NCBI GenBank assembly: GCA_024711025.1
Contig: JANJTP010000043.1
Coordinates: forward strand, 95,971 to 159,970
Direction of reading: 5' to 3'
DNA length: 64,000 nt
Origin: Solirubrobacteraceae bacterium
GTDB lineage: Bacteria > Actinomycetota > Thermoleophilia > Solirubrobacterales > Solirubrobacteraceae
Below the pieces are notes generated by a model. It made no database searches and was not told the origin of the DNA. It worked only from the letters and a program-made list of their open reading frames with translations. Position 1 is the first letter of the stretch. Each line of letters starts with the position of its first letter. Shown one piece after another: positions 43,362-51,656 of this stretch. A program made the position numbers and the translations under genes.

Positions 43362-45986
43362 TCAGGGAGCCGGTGCCATCGCGATCTGGATCGCCACGCC
43401 GCGTGCGGCGACGTTGAGGAACGCGGTGGCCGGGCCCGTCGCACCGGCGGTCGCGAAGCCGCGCACTGCCGCCTCGGTGGCGACGTTGTAGGTCGCGGCC
43501 GTGCTCAGGTCCCACCGCTCGGTCATCAGCTGGGGGGGCGTGAACAGCGCCGGCTGGTTCACGGCCCCGCCGTAGACGAGCAGCGTGTCCGGCATCGTCG
43601 TCGTGATCGACGGCGCCGTCAGGTTGATCGTGTTGGTGGACCCGGTGCTGGCGCCGCCCGCCGCCGCGATCGGCGCCAGCGGATCGGCGCCGCTGATCGC
43701 CATGATCCCCCCGGCGCTCGACCATGGCGTTCCCCCGGTTGTGGTGAAGGTGTACGAGGCCGGCTCGGAGCTGCTCGCCACGTGGTACCACGCGTGGATC
43801 CGGGCGTTGCCCCCCTCGTAGACGTCGGCGCCCTGGATCGCCGTCCAGCCCGACGGTGGCGTCATGTTCCGGGTCGAGCCGCCCTGGTGCGCCGCCACCG
43901 CGAGCAGCACGTCGCCCGGCTGAGAGCCGCTCGGCCGGGCGATGGCGAGGTCGGCCACGCCGGCGCCGGCGGTCGCTGAGGCGCTCGAGCGCACCTGCGG
44001 CCCACCGGTCGGCTGCGTCGGCGGGCCGTGGCAGGCGTCGGTCCCGGAGTCCCGGAAGCTGCCGCCCGCAACCGGCCGGAACTCCCAGTCGTAGCTCCCC
44101 GGGTGCAGCGTCAGCCTCAGCACGCCGTAGGTGCTGGCGCTGTAGGCCTCGCTGTTGGCCTGGCGCGTGCCGAGCCCGTAGAGGTAGTAGCCGCCCGTTC
44201 CGACGACGATCTCCCGCACGCCGAACTGCCTGTCGAGCGCGCCGCCCGCGTCCTGCGGCGCGAACCGCTCGTAGTCGTGCTCGTGGCCGCCGAGCACGAG
44301 GTCGACTCCGCCCGCGTAGGCGATCGACCAGAGCGGCTGGACGAACGTCGTATCGCCGTGGACGTTGCCGGAGCTGAAGCGGGCGTCGTGCCACATCGCG
44401 ACCGTGCAGGCGCTCGGGTGCGCCGCGAGGTCGTCGCGGAACCACTGCTCCATCGCCGTGGGGTCGCAGCCGGGCGTCTCGAAGTAGCAGCCGGCGTTGA
44501 GCATCACGACGTGCCACGTGCCGATGTCGTAGCTGTAGTAGAGCTTCCGCAGGTCCGTGGCCGTGGGACCGAACGGCGAGAGCTGGGCCGAGAAGTAGTC
44601 GACGTAGCCCTGCCCGGCGGCGGGACCGCCCGACACCGTCGCGAGGTCGTGCCCGCCGATCGTCGGCCTCGTCCGGGCCTTCGCCGCACCCCAGGTCGGG
44701 CCGTAGCAGCCGGAGTACTCGCTCGGCTGGCCGTTGGGGTAGGCGTTGTCCCCGAGCGTGAACACGGTCGCGTCGGGCTCGGCGGCCAGGAGCGCGGCGG
44801 TGCTAGCGTCGCCGTCTCCGGACTCGCACGACGCGATGTCGCCGGCGCCGATCAGCACGGGGTCGCCGGCTGCCCCGACGGTGAACGTGTTCGCGCCGCT
44901 GCGCCCGATGTTGCCCGCCGCGTCGGTTTGCTCGGCCTGCCCCGTGTACGTCCCTTCGGCAAGTGCCGCCGCGTCGACCGAGAACGACCCGTCCGCCGAC
45001 CGGGTCGTCGTCAGCGTCTGCACCGGCGTGCCGCTCGCCGAAGCTCCGGCGTAGACCGCCACGGTCACCGTCGAAGAATCGCCGGGCGCGGTTCCCGCCA
45101 GCCCGCTGAACGCCGGCGTCGAGTCGCCCGTCGTGCTGCCGTTCGCCGGCTGCGCCAGCGAGATCGAGGGAGGCGCGAGATCCACGAGCGCCCTGTCGTA
45201 ATGAGCCCGGATGCGCGCCGCGTCGAGCGCCGCCGGATACACGGCGACCTCGTCGATCGAGCCGCCGAAGTCGTCCTTTCCGTTGTTCGCGCGAGCGAGG
45301 TTCAGCGGCGACGTGTTCGCCTTCATGGTCAGCGCCGTCGCGGACGACGCGGCCGGCGCGCCGTCCAGGTAGATCCGGGCCACGGCGCCGTCGTACGTCG
45401 CCACGATGTGGTGCCACGCCGTGTCCAGCACCGGCCCGGACACCGTCGCGAAGGCGCTGCCGTTGCCGAAGTAGGCCTGCGGGCGGTCGGCGGTGTTGAT
45501 CCACAGGGCGTAGTTGTCGAGCTTGAACTGGCGGGTGCCCGGCTTGCCGAGCAGCACCTGCCGGCCTGCCTTGGCGCGCTTCGCCCACAGCTCGATGCTG
45601 ACCGCTCGCGTCATGCTCAGCGAGGCGGTGCTCGCGGCCACCACGTAGTCGTTCACACCGTCGAACGATGCCGCTCGGTCGGAATCGCCCGGCAGCGCCC
45701 CTGGAACGCCGAGCGTCACACCTCCGGTGTACGTGCCGCTGTTGGCACCGGTCTGATCGGTCGCGGTCGCTCCAGCGAGCTCGCCCAGCCGCCAATAGGT
45801 CACCGGGCCGTCCGCCAGGACCTCGTCCCGATATGTCGTCGTCTCCGCCGAGACTCCGACTCCGGCGAACAGCGCCCCCGATGAAAGGCAGGAGAGAGCG
45901 GCAGCCACGGCGGCGACGCGGATCGCCGCGAGGCGTGACCGTCGCGAGACGAACCGCTGCCGGGGCTCACGTCGCCAGCGTCTCAT
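43362..45986 (-). CDS. Secreted LamG / Ig-like / metallophosphatase-like protein (copy B)
   Basis: 874 residues, a shorter paralogue of the 1433-residue protein. After an arginine-rich signal (RLAAIRVAAVAAALSCLSSG) come LamG (about 49-265: YWRLGELAG, WHHIVATYDG), a single Ig-like module (268-365), the calcineurin-like domain (372-652: GAGDIASCESGDGD, GDNAYPNGQPSEY, GHEHDYERFAP) and the same C-terminal beta domain (665-874). Again GNHD is GGHD (G444-D447) and WHHP is WHDA. Its start lies 20 bases inside the end of the regulator gene. Probably a surface glycan-binding or modified phosphodiesterase protein. Confidence 0.83.
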   Translation of the reverse strand: MRRWRREPRQRFVSRRSRLAAIRVAAVAAALSCLSSGALFAGVGVSAETTTYRDEVLADGPVTYWRLGELAGATATDQTGANSGTYTGGVTLGVPGALPGDSDRAASFDGVNDYVVAASTASLSMTRAVSIELWAKRAKAGRQVLLGKPGTRQFKLDNYALWINTADRPQAYFGNGSAFATVSGPVLDTAWHHIVATYDGAVARIYLDGAPAASSATALTMKANTSPLNLARANNGKDDFGGSIDEVAVYPAALDAARIRAHYDRALVDLAPPSISLAQPANGSTTGDSTPAFSGLAGTAPGDSSTVTVAVYAGASASGTPVQTLTTTRSADGSFSVDAAALAEGTYTGQAEQTDAAGNIGRSGANTFTVGAAGDPVLIGAGDIASCESGDGDASTAALLAAEPDATVFTLGDNAYPNGQPSEYSGCYGPTWGAAKARTRPTIGGHDLATVSGGPAAGQGYVDYFSAQLSPFGPTATDLRKLYYSYDIGTWHVVMLNAGCYFETPGCDPTAMEQWFRDDLAAHPSACTVAMWHDARFSSGNVHGDTTFVQPLWSIAYAGGVDLVLGGHEHDYERFAPQDAGGALDRQFGVREIVVGTGGYYLYGLGTRQANSEAYSASTYGVLRLTLHPGSYDWEFRPVAGGSFRDSGTDACHGPPTQPTGGPQVRSSASATAGAGVADLAIARPSGSQPGDVLLAVAAHQGGSTRNMTPPSGWTAIQGADVYEGGNARIHAWYHVASSSEPASYTFTTTGGTPWSSAGGIMAISGADPLAPIAAAGGASTGSTNTINLTAPSITTTMPDTLLVYGGAVNQPALFTPPQLMTERWDLSTAATYNVATEAAVRGFATAGATGPATAFLNVAARGVAIQIAMAPAP

Positions 45987-46590
45987 GCCGCATGATCAGG
46001 TCGTTGACGTAGGCATAGTGGCTCGCCTCCGTCCGATTCGCCACGCCGAACTTTCGGTAAGTGTTCGACAGGTGGAACTTCACCGTCTGCTCGGTGATCC
46101 ACAGCTCGCGGGCGATGCGCCGGTTCGTGTAGCCCTGCGCCGCCAGGCCGAGGATCTCGCTCTCGCGCCTGGTGAGCCGACACTCCTCGTACCGAGGGCG
46201 TAGACGGCGATAGCGATGAACGACGTTGCAGCGAACCGTCTCCCGCAGGACGGTGACGAGGGCGGCCTCCCGGATCGTCTTCGAGATGACCGCGTCGACA
46301 CCGGCGTCGAAGGCCTCGTCGAGGAGATCCTCGTCCATGCACGACGCCAGCAGCAGCGCCTTCGCGACCGGATGCGCGTTTGCGACGTCGCGGAGCCTGG
46401 CGATCGCCTCCGGCGGGTCTCCCATGTCGTCGACGAGCACGACGTCCGGCAGCAGCTCGCGTACGTGGCCGGCGACACTGCCGCGACCGTCCGCGAACCC
46501 GACGACCCGGAATCCCGCTGCCTGCAACAGCGCCGGGCGGATCGCGCCGGCCATCTGCGAGCGGTCGGCGATGACGAGCAGGCGCTTCAT
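45967..46590 (-). CDS. LuxR/NarL-type response regulator with atypical receiver
   Basis: A 207-residue protein with an N-terminal receiver-like domain (1-120) and a LuxR HTH (about 140-200: LTRRESEILGLAAQGYTNRRIA, shown in part, and TVKFHLSNTYRKFG). The receiver keeps the central Asp in VVLVDDMGDP and the Lys in VISKTI, but the first acidic pair, usually D-D, is A-D in LLVIADRS. It may work without phosphorylation. It lies between the UDP-sugar dehydrogenase and copy B and probably controls this locus. No partner kinase is adjacent. Confidence 0.85.
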   Translation of the reverse strand: MKRLLVIADRSQMAGAIRPALLQAAGFRVVGFADGRGSVAGHVRELLPDVVLVDDMGDPPEAIARLRDVANAHPVAKALLLASCMDEDLLDEAFDAGVDAVISKTIREAALVTVLRETVRCNVVHRYRRLRPRYEECRLTRRESEILGLAAQGYTNRRIARELWITEQTVKFHLSNTYRKFGVANRTEASHYAYVNDLIMRHETLAT

Positions 46591-46612
46591 GCCGGGAGCC
46601 GATCCACAGGCG

Positions 46613-47899
46613 CTACGCCGCCTCGCCCGACGACGCGGGGACACCGGCGAGCGCCTTGCGCGGCGGGCGGACGATGGCGCGCTTCGTGCGCACGACGCCT
46701 CGCAGGTCCACCAGCGGATGCGCGTCCGCGACGGCCGCATGGTCGATCCCCGGCTGGGCGGTCACGATCACCGCGATGTCACAGCGCGTCAGCAGCTCGT
46801 CGAGCGGCTCGCTCTCCAGGCCCAGCGACGGGATCGCGGGCACGAAGGGATCGTGGTAGGCCACCTCGGCGCCGAGCTCGCGAAGGCGCGGCACGATCTT
46901 CAGGGCGGGCGACTCGCGGATGTCCGAGACGCCGGGCTTGTAGGCCATCCCGAGCAGGGCGACGGTCGCGCCGCGGACCGAGCGTCCGAGATCGTTCAGG
47001 GCCCGCTGGATCCGCTCCACGCCGTGGTATGGAGCCTGCTGGTTGACCTTGCCGGCCAATTCGATGAACTCGGTCACGAAGTCGTGCTCGCGCGCCTTCC
47101 AGCTGAGGTAGAAGGGGTCGACCGGTAGGCAGTGCCCGCCCATCCCCGGCCCCGGGTCGAAGCGCATGAAGCCGTACGGCTTGGTCGCGGCGGCGTCGAC
47201 CACCTCGTGGATGTCGATGCCCATCCGGTCCGCGAGCACGGCGAGCTCGTTGACGAGCGCGATGTTGACCGAGCGGAAGATGTTCTCCAGGAGCTTCGCC
47301 ATCTCGGCGACCTCCGGCGTGGAGACCCGCACGACGCTGTCGCAGATGCGGCCGTAGAGCGCCTCCGCGGCGTCTCCGCATGCCTCCGTGAGCCCGCCGA
47401 TGATCCGCGGCGTCGTGCGCAGCGTGTGATCCGTACGGCCCGGGTCGACGCGTTCGGGCGCGAACGCGAGGTGGAAGTCGCGACCGGCGACGAGCCCGGC
47501 CTCCTCGAGCACCGGCTTCATCCGCTCGCGCGTCGTGCCCGGGTACGTCGTCGACTCCAGGACCACGAGCTGCCCGGGCTGCAGGACCCCCGCGAGCGTG
47601 GTCGCACAGTCCATCAGCGGCCCGAGATCCGGCTCGCGGTTCGGCGTCAGCGGGGTCGGGACGCACACGACGATCGCATCGGCCAGCGCGAGGCGCGCCG
47701 GCCGTGTCGTCGGGCACAGCCGACCGGCGACCCGCGCCAGCGCCTCCGACGGCACGTCCTCGACATAGGACTCGCCGGCCTCCAGCTGAGCCACGCGGCG
47801 CGCGCTCACGTCGACGCCGATCACCTGCTCGCCGGCCTCGGCGAAGGCGACCGCCAGCGGCAGCCCCACGTAGCCGAGCCCCATGATCCCCACTGTCAT
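46613..47899 (-). CDS. UDP-sugar 6-dehydrogenase (UDP-Glc/ManNAc/GlcNAc type)
   Basis: A 428-residue NAD-dependent four-electron dehydrogenase that turns a nucleotide sugar into its uronic acid. The NAD motif is GLGYVGLP (residues 7-14), the catalytic Cys is in GMGGHCLPVDPFY, and FAPERVDPG and LGMAYKPGVSDIRESP are family blocks. It is closest in appearance to UDP-N-acetylmannosamine/glucosamine dehydrogenases (WecC/TviB type), so the polymer likely has an amino-uronic acid. ATG 47899 follows GAAGGGGGG. The long structured leader upstream suggests control of translation or attenuation. Confidence 0.9.
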   Translation of the reverse strand: MTVGIMGLGYVGLPLAVAFAEAGEQVIGVDVSARRVAQLEAGESYVEDVPSEALARVAGRLCPTTRPARLALADAIVVCVPTPLTPNREPDLGPLMDCATTLAGVLQPGQLVVLESTTYPGTTRERMKPVLEEAGLVAGRDFHLAFAPERVDPGRTDHTLRTTPRIIGGLTEACGDAAEALYGRICDSVVRVSTPEVAEMAKLLENIFRSVNIALVNELAVLADRMGIDIHEVVDAAATKPYGFMRFDPGPGMGGHCLPVDPFYLSWKAREHDFVTEFIELAGKVNQQAPYHGVERIQRALNDLGRSVRGATVALLGMAYKPGVSDIRESPALKIVPRLRELGAEVAYHDPFVPAIPSLGLESEPLDELLTRCDIAVIVTAQPGIDHAAVADAHPLVDLRGVVRTKRAIVRPPRKALAGVPASSGEAA

Positions 47900-48243
47900 C
47901 ACGAACCCCCCTTCGCCGGATCGGCCGGCCTTCCCGGCCGTCCGATGACGTGCCAGCAATCCTGAGCAACGGCGCGCCGCCGGGGAGGGGATGTTCTCCC
48001 TCCCCGCCGGAGCGCCGCTCTGCCCCACGTGGGGCACGTAGCCCACCCGTCCCGGGGTGAGGGCTCTCACCCGTGCGGCCCCGCCACGCCGCCCGGCTAC
48101 GAAGCGCGCCCGGTGAGTCCCATCTGACCTGCTACTAGGTCAGATTCGCCATCAGCTGCATCTGCTGCCCAGCCGAGCTCGGCGCGCAGCCCTGGCGGGC
48201 CAGCTCGACGGCGAAGCCGGCCGCGAACGGCTCCAGCGGACCG
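47900..48243 (-). promoter_or_regulatory. Structured leader of the UDP-sugar dehydrogenase gene
   Basis: No gene is seen. Within 90 bp lie a 9-bp stem CGGGGAGGG/CCCTCCCCG (47981-47989 and 47998-48006), a perfect 14-bp palindrome GCCCCACGTGGGGC (48022-48035) and a 7-bp stem GGGTGAG/CTCACCC (48055-48061 and 48066-48072). Read on the minus strand these lie in the 5' leader, which ends in GAAGGGGGG. The pattern is like the leader of the sugar transferase gene at 36385-36866. The leftover part to 48243 belongs to the IS-related stretch. Confidence 0.5.
48122..48145. repeat. 9-bp inverted repeat near the IS66 remnant
   Basis: ATCTGACCT (48122-48130) and AGGTCAGAT (48137-48145) flank a 6-base loop. 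It lies about 100 bp before the transposase remnant; a related CCATCTG-CC sequence recurs at 48253. It may be a broken element end. Confidence 0.4.
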
Positions 48244-48780
48244 GCCAGTAAGCGCCATCTGCCCCGAGACTTCCCAGCCTTCGCCGAGCGCCCCGGCGCC
48301 CCCGTCCGCCACGGTCAGGCGATCAGGGCCGCGATCGACGCGTTCATGCGCGCCGACACCGCCGCCCCCACCAACGGCCAAACGCTGGCCTGACACGCGG
48401 GTGCCGGCCATGAGCTGCACGACCCGCTGCTGGACGTCGTAGAGGCCGGCGAACGGTCCCACACCCCCGACCTCGCCCGCCTCTGCGCCACGATCCTCGA
48501 CATCCGGCCCACCTTGTGGCCTTCACCGAGCACCCCGACGCCGAGGCCACCAACAACCACGCCGAGCGGGCGCTGCGCCACGCCGTCCTGTGGCGCAAGA
48601 CCGGCAACGGCACCCAGACCTACGCCCGGCGAACGGTTCGTCGAACGAATCCTCGGCCTCCGCGAGACCTGCCACCTCAACGCCACACCGCTTCGCGGCT
48701 ACCTCATCGACGTTCACACCGCCCGCCTCACCAGCCAGCCCACCCCCCAACCGCTGCCGGTCGACCAGCTCGCCGCCTGA
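48244..48780 (+). pseudogene. IS66-family transposase, C-terminal remnant
   Basis: The plus strand codes for the last third of an IS66 transposase with three lesions. SKRHLPRDFPAFAERPG runs to an in-frame TGA at 48391-48393. The same frame goes on with HDPLLDVVEAGERS and ARLCATILDI up to TLW, then loses one base near 48519. The next frame gives AFTEHPDAEATNNHAERALR, the diagnostic T-N-N-x-A-E-R-A-L-R block, and VLWRKTGNGTQ. One extra base near 48626 restores the first frame: GERFVERILGLRETCHL to the stop at 48778. The N-terminal part and catalytic acids before it are missing. It marks a past insertion at the edge of the glycan locus. Confidence 0.82.
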
Positions 48781-48797
48781 CCGGATCCCAAGAGACC

Positions 48798-49274
48798 TCA
48801 ACGGGTACGACGATATACCCGCAGGTGGCGCCGGGTAATTAGCCCAGACTGCATGTCGCTCATGGCATCACACAAGCGCGAGCTCGGGCGAACCCGGACC
48901 GTGTAACGTCCCGGGCGCTCATAGCGATGTGAGACGCGGACGCGTACGATCGCCCCCGGCTGCGGGTCTGTACCCACGATTGCTGGATCGCAGTCGTTTG
49001 TTGCGTGGCTACCGTAGTCGTCACCCCAATCAATCTCCCATTCCGTCACAGTGGCGTCCGGGTCGCGAGCGGCCAGCCTGATGGTTACTCGCTGCCCGGC
49101 ACGCGGATGAGGCGTCCACCGGACCGACACGATCCGTGCCCGTGGCCCGCCATCCACTGTTACGACGTCGGCTACGGCAACCGACGGGACCAAGCTGTGA
49201 GCCCAGACAACGCTCGTGATAACCAACATCTGGAGCCCGCGCAGAGGCGACCTCCAGATGTGTCCGGTCATCAT
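48798..49274 (-). CDS. Small secreted PKD-like domain protein
   Basis: 158 residues from ATG 49274. A signal peptide (LQMLVITSVVWAHSLVPSVAVA) is followed by one domain with WTPHPRAGQRVTIRLAARDPD, WEIDWGDDYG and SHRYERPGRYTVRVR, the W-x-W-G-D and H-x-Y-x-x-x-G-x-Y-x-V-x-V pattern of PKD modules. It ends with an arginine-rich tail. An ATG at 49301 would overlap the peptidase stop. It is the last gene of a three-gene secreted operon in a low-GC stretch and may help its partner protease bind a substrate. Confidence 0.7.
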   Translation of the reverse strand: MMTGHIWRSPLRGLQMLVITSVVWAHSLVPSVAVADVVTVDGGPRARIVSVRWTPHPRAGQRVTIRLAARDPDATVTEWEIDWGDDYGSHATNDCDPAIVGTDPQPGAIVRVRVSHRYERPGRYTVRVRPSSRLCDAMSDMQSGLITRRHLRVYRRTR

Positions 49275-49287
49275 CGCGCTGGCACTA

Positions 49288-49824
49288 CTAGTAGGCGGCA
49301 TGTCCTGCCGCGGCCCACGCCGCATCGATCTCGCTGATCGTGTGTGACCCAACGTAAGGGGACCAGTCGGTGAAATAGCTGTACCCCATGCAATCACCCG
49401 AATGGTGATCCTCACCAAGGGTATGCCCGATTTCCTGACACGCGACGGTACGGCTGTCCCCGGCACTGTAGCTCAGGTTCTGTCTTACATGCAAATGCGT
49501 GCAGTGATAACAATATTCTCCTAGACCAACCCATCCCGTAAGCCCGTAGGTCTTAGAAAGAGTATGGATGATCGAGGTGTCATGGCTGCTAGTCGATGAC
49601 AGGTCGCGGTTGGTGTCGGAGTGCCATTCCAGCTGTGCCGCCCGCGCGTTGTCATGCGCAGTTCCAGTCAACTCATTGAGGAACCAGTCGATGCTTCCAG
49701 CGGGATGAGCAAAGTTGCCGCCGACGTATAGCAAGTGGCCCTGCACGAGGCTGGCCATGCCACCGCCGACCGCCAGCGCGGTTACCAGTGCCAACATGAA
49801 GCGGCTCTTCAGTAGCGTAGGCAT
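49288..49824 (-). CDS. Secreted metzincin-like protein with Gln in the zinc motif
   Basis: 178 residues: signal peptide (about 1-28), then a compact domain whose zinc motif reads CQEIGHTLGEDHHSG (C129-G143), followed by CMGY (Met146), the Met-turn of metzincins. The first His of HExxHxxGxxH is Gln130; Glu131, His134 and His140 are kept. I recall a family with the form CQE[VI]GH in actinobacteria, so Gln may be a real variant and not damage. It could be a weak zinc peptidase or a binding protein. The start ATG shares a base with the preceding stop (TGATG). Confidence 0.72.
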   Translation of the reverse strand: MPTLLKSRFMLALVTALAVGGGMASLVQGHLLYVGGNFAHPAGSIDWFLNELTGTAHDNARAAQLEWHSDTNRDLSSTSSHDTSIIHTLSKTYGLTGWVGLGEYCYHCTHLHVRQNLSYSAGDSRTVACQEIGHTLGEDHHSGDCMGYSYFTDWSPYVGSHTISEIDAAWAAAGHAAY

Positions 49825-50471
49825 CAGTTTGTTCCGTTCGCCGCGGCGACAGCATCCTCAACTTCCGCAATACTGCGGCCGCTCAGTTCGTTCGCGACCG
49901 GCCCGTCGATGCTCGCCTGAGCAGCGTCGTTGGTCAGCCGAAGGCGTCCGTCAGGAGCAACCGGGAGGTAGGTTGCTGGCTCCTCGGTTCCGTCGCCATT
50001 GATGCGAGGCGTCAGGAATAGGATGTATTGTGCACCAACGACGTAGTCGGGATCGTCGTCCACTGTAAGCTGCTGGCTGCCAGTCTTGAAGATCGTGAAG
50101 TGCGCGGGTGCATCACCGAGAAGCGTATCGTCGGTCCGGAGGCCGATACGCATAGTCGGAAGCGCACTGGCTGGGTCGGCCTTGGAATCGTCACTTATCG
50201 GAGGCCCATCTGTGACGCTGGTGACGGTGGCAAGTACCGCGAACTTGCTCTTGGCAGATAGTTCGCCGAGGGATCTCGGACGAAAGGCCCAAACGGCGTG
50301 CATGGCCTTCGTGCGCCCGTTCGGAAGCGTGGAATGCTGATGACGAACGCTGGCATGCGTCCGATCTGCGTGTGCCGAGTCGCGATCACCTCCGTCCAAC
50401 ACGGTAACAGTGAGGGCGCCTAGCGCTGTCGCGCCGATAACAGCGCCAGCACGTAAAAACCGCAGCTTCAT
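49824..50471 (-). CDS. Secreted protein of unknown function
   Basis: 215 residues. A signal segment (LRAGAVIGATALGALTVTVL) precedes a domain (about 70-185) with FAVLATVTSV, a central beta strand PAHFTIFKTGS and DPDYVVGAQYILFL, the G-x-x-Y-x-x-F-L pattern shared by many small exported actinobacterial proteins. No catalytic motif is seen. It is the first gene of the low-GC operon. The message starts upstream of 50471, where AAAAGGCGGGGG gives a weak ribosome site. Confidence 0.68.
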   Translation of the reverse strand: MKLRFLRAGAVIGATALGALTVTVLDGGDRDSAHADRTHASVRHQHSTLPNGRTKAMHAVWAFRPRSLGELSAKSKFAVLATVTSVTDGPPISDDSKADPASALPTMRIGLRTDDTLLGDAPAHFTIFKTGSQQLTVDDDPDYVVGAQYILFLTPRINGDGTEEPATYLPVAPDGRLRLTNDAAQASIDGPVANELSGRSIAEVEDAVAAANGTN

Positions 50472-50821
50472 ATACCCCCGCCTTTTGGCTTGAGGTTGCC
50501 GAGATCATATCAGCGTGCCGTAGCTCGATGACCCTAGAAGGTGTGCTGAGTAATCGGGCGAGACTGGGGGCAAGGTTGACGTGGCGCACAGACGCTCGCG
50601 TACCGGGTGGAGAGACGTGAGAGGTTTGGCGCGAAGGCTGGTGCAAAACGCGCTTGCTGGTTGGCCGGAGTTCCACAAGTCGTAGGCATGCGGCCTGATC
50701 GCGGCGGCCGTGCGAGCGACGGACATCTCGGAGTCCACGGTGCGTAGGTAGGGGTCTGGAGGATCTCGAGGAGGACGAGCGACTTGAGGCGGGCCGGGTG
50801 CGACGTCCGGGGCGAGCCGGG
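50472..50821. other. 350-bp gap without a recognisable gene
   Basis: The left part (50472-50560) is AT-richer and probably holds the promoter of the three-gene secreted operon (TGAGATCATATCAG region). The rest changes to the usual high GC. Open frames here are short and show no known motif. No convincing hairpin terminator follows the regulator gene. Confidence 0.4.
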
Positions 50822-51541
50822 TCAGAGGGCGTGCTCGCCGCCCCGCAGCCGCATGGCGACGTCGACCGCCTCTGCGCGGGAGCCGACTTCGAGCTTGCGC
50901 AAGATGCTCTTGACGTGCGATCGGATCGTCTCCGGCGAGAGCACCAGCTCGTCCGCCATCTCGTCGGTCGCGCGGCCGGCACACATGAGGTCGAGCACGA
51001 TCCACTCGCGGGAGGTCAGCGGGCTGTGGACCGGGCGCATGCCCACGCCGGCCGGGCGCAGCGTGCGGACGGTCTCGATCAGGCGCATCGTCACGCGGCG
51101 GCTGACGACCGCCTCCCCCTGGTGCGCCGCGGCGAGCGCCCGGGGCAGCGCCTCGAGGTCGACGGCCTTCGGCAGGACGCCGACGGCGCCGGCTCGCAGC
51201 GCCGCCAGAGCGGTCTCGTCGTCGTCGCTCGACGTCAGGACCAGCACCTTGACGTCGGGCCGGCGGCTCGTGATCTCCCGGGTGGCCGCCAGCCCGTCCA
51301 TGCCCGGCATGACCACGTCCATGATCACGACGTCGGGCGAGTAGAAGAGGCTGAGGTCGACCGCGTCACGCCCGTTGCCGACCTCGGCGATCACGGTGCA
51401 CCCAGCCTCATGGAGTGCGTCTCGCAGGACCCGCCGCGCGAGGGCGTCGTCGTCCGCGAGGATGACCTTGATCTGCTGCTGTTCCGCAGCGGCGCCCTCC
51501 GTGTCGGGGGTACCGGTCTGCGCTTGGCGTGATTCCCCCAC
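50822..51541 (-). CDS. NarL/LuxR-type response regulator
   Basis: 239 residues. The receiver domain (about 28-150) has the acidic pocket ILADDDA, the phospho-acceptor Asp in VVIMDVVMPGMDG and the Lys in VLPKAVD, so it should be phosphorylated. The C-terminal LuxR HTH (about 175-235) reads LTSREWIVLDLMCAGRATDE and IRSHVKSILRKLEVGSRAEA. GTG 51541 is preceded by GGGGGA. It is divergent from a histidine kinase gene across a 627-bp gap that has three direct repeats, so the two probably form a pair and the regulator may bind the repeats. Confidence 0.88.
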   Translation of the reverse strand: MGESRQAQTGTPDTEGAAAEQQQIKVILADDDALARRVLRDALHEAGCTVIAEVGNGRDAVDLSLFYSPDVVIMDVVMPGMDGLAATREITSRRPDVKVLVLTSSDDDETALAALRAGAVGVLPKAVDLEALPRALAAAHQGEAVVSRRVTMRLIETVRTLRPAGVGMRPVHSPLTSREWIVLDLMCAGRATDEMADELVLSPETIRSHVKSILRKLEVGSRAEAVDVAMRLRGGEHAL

Positions 51542-51656
51542 GGTTCCCCCGAGGATCGACCCGGCCCGCTCCGTGCGCAGTCTCCCGCATGGCAGGGCGG
51601 ATTGCCAGCGGAGAGGCGCCGCCATGCGCGGGAGCGACGGACGATCACGACGAGCA

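Noticed and set aside
40656..43979. A long plus-strand frame opposite the deacetylase, PAP2 and aminotransferase genes
   Set aside because: The composition is that of an antisense shadow and it crosses several real genes that read the other way.
36385..48072. Known riboswitch (c-di-GMP, c-di-AMP, cobalamin) in the two structured leaders
   Set aside because: None of the conserved bases of those classes that I could recall are present.
48097..48462. A minus-strand protein over the IS66 remnant
   Set aside because: It is a shadow of the transposase relic; the plus strand carries the diagnostic residues.
50472..50821. A coding remnant between the low-GC operon and the response regulator
   Set aside because: The minus-strand frames there have no recognisable motif and no suitable start.
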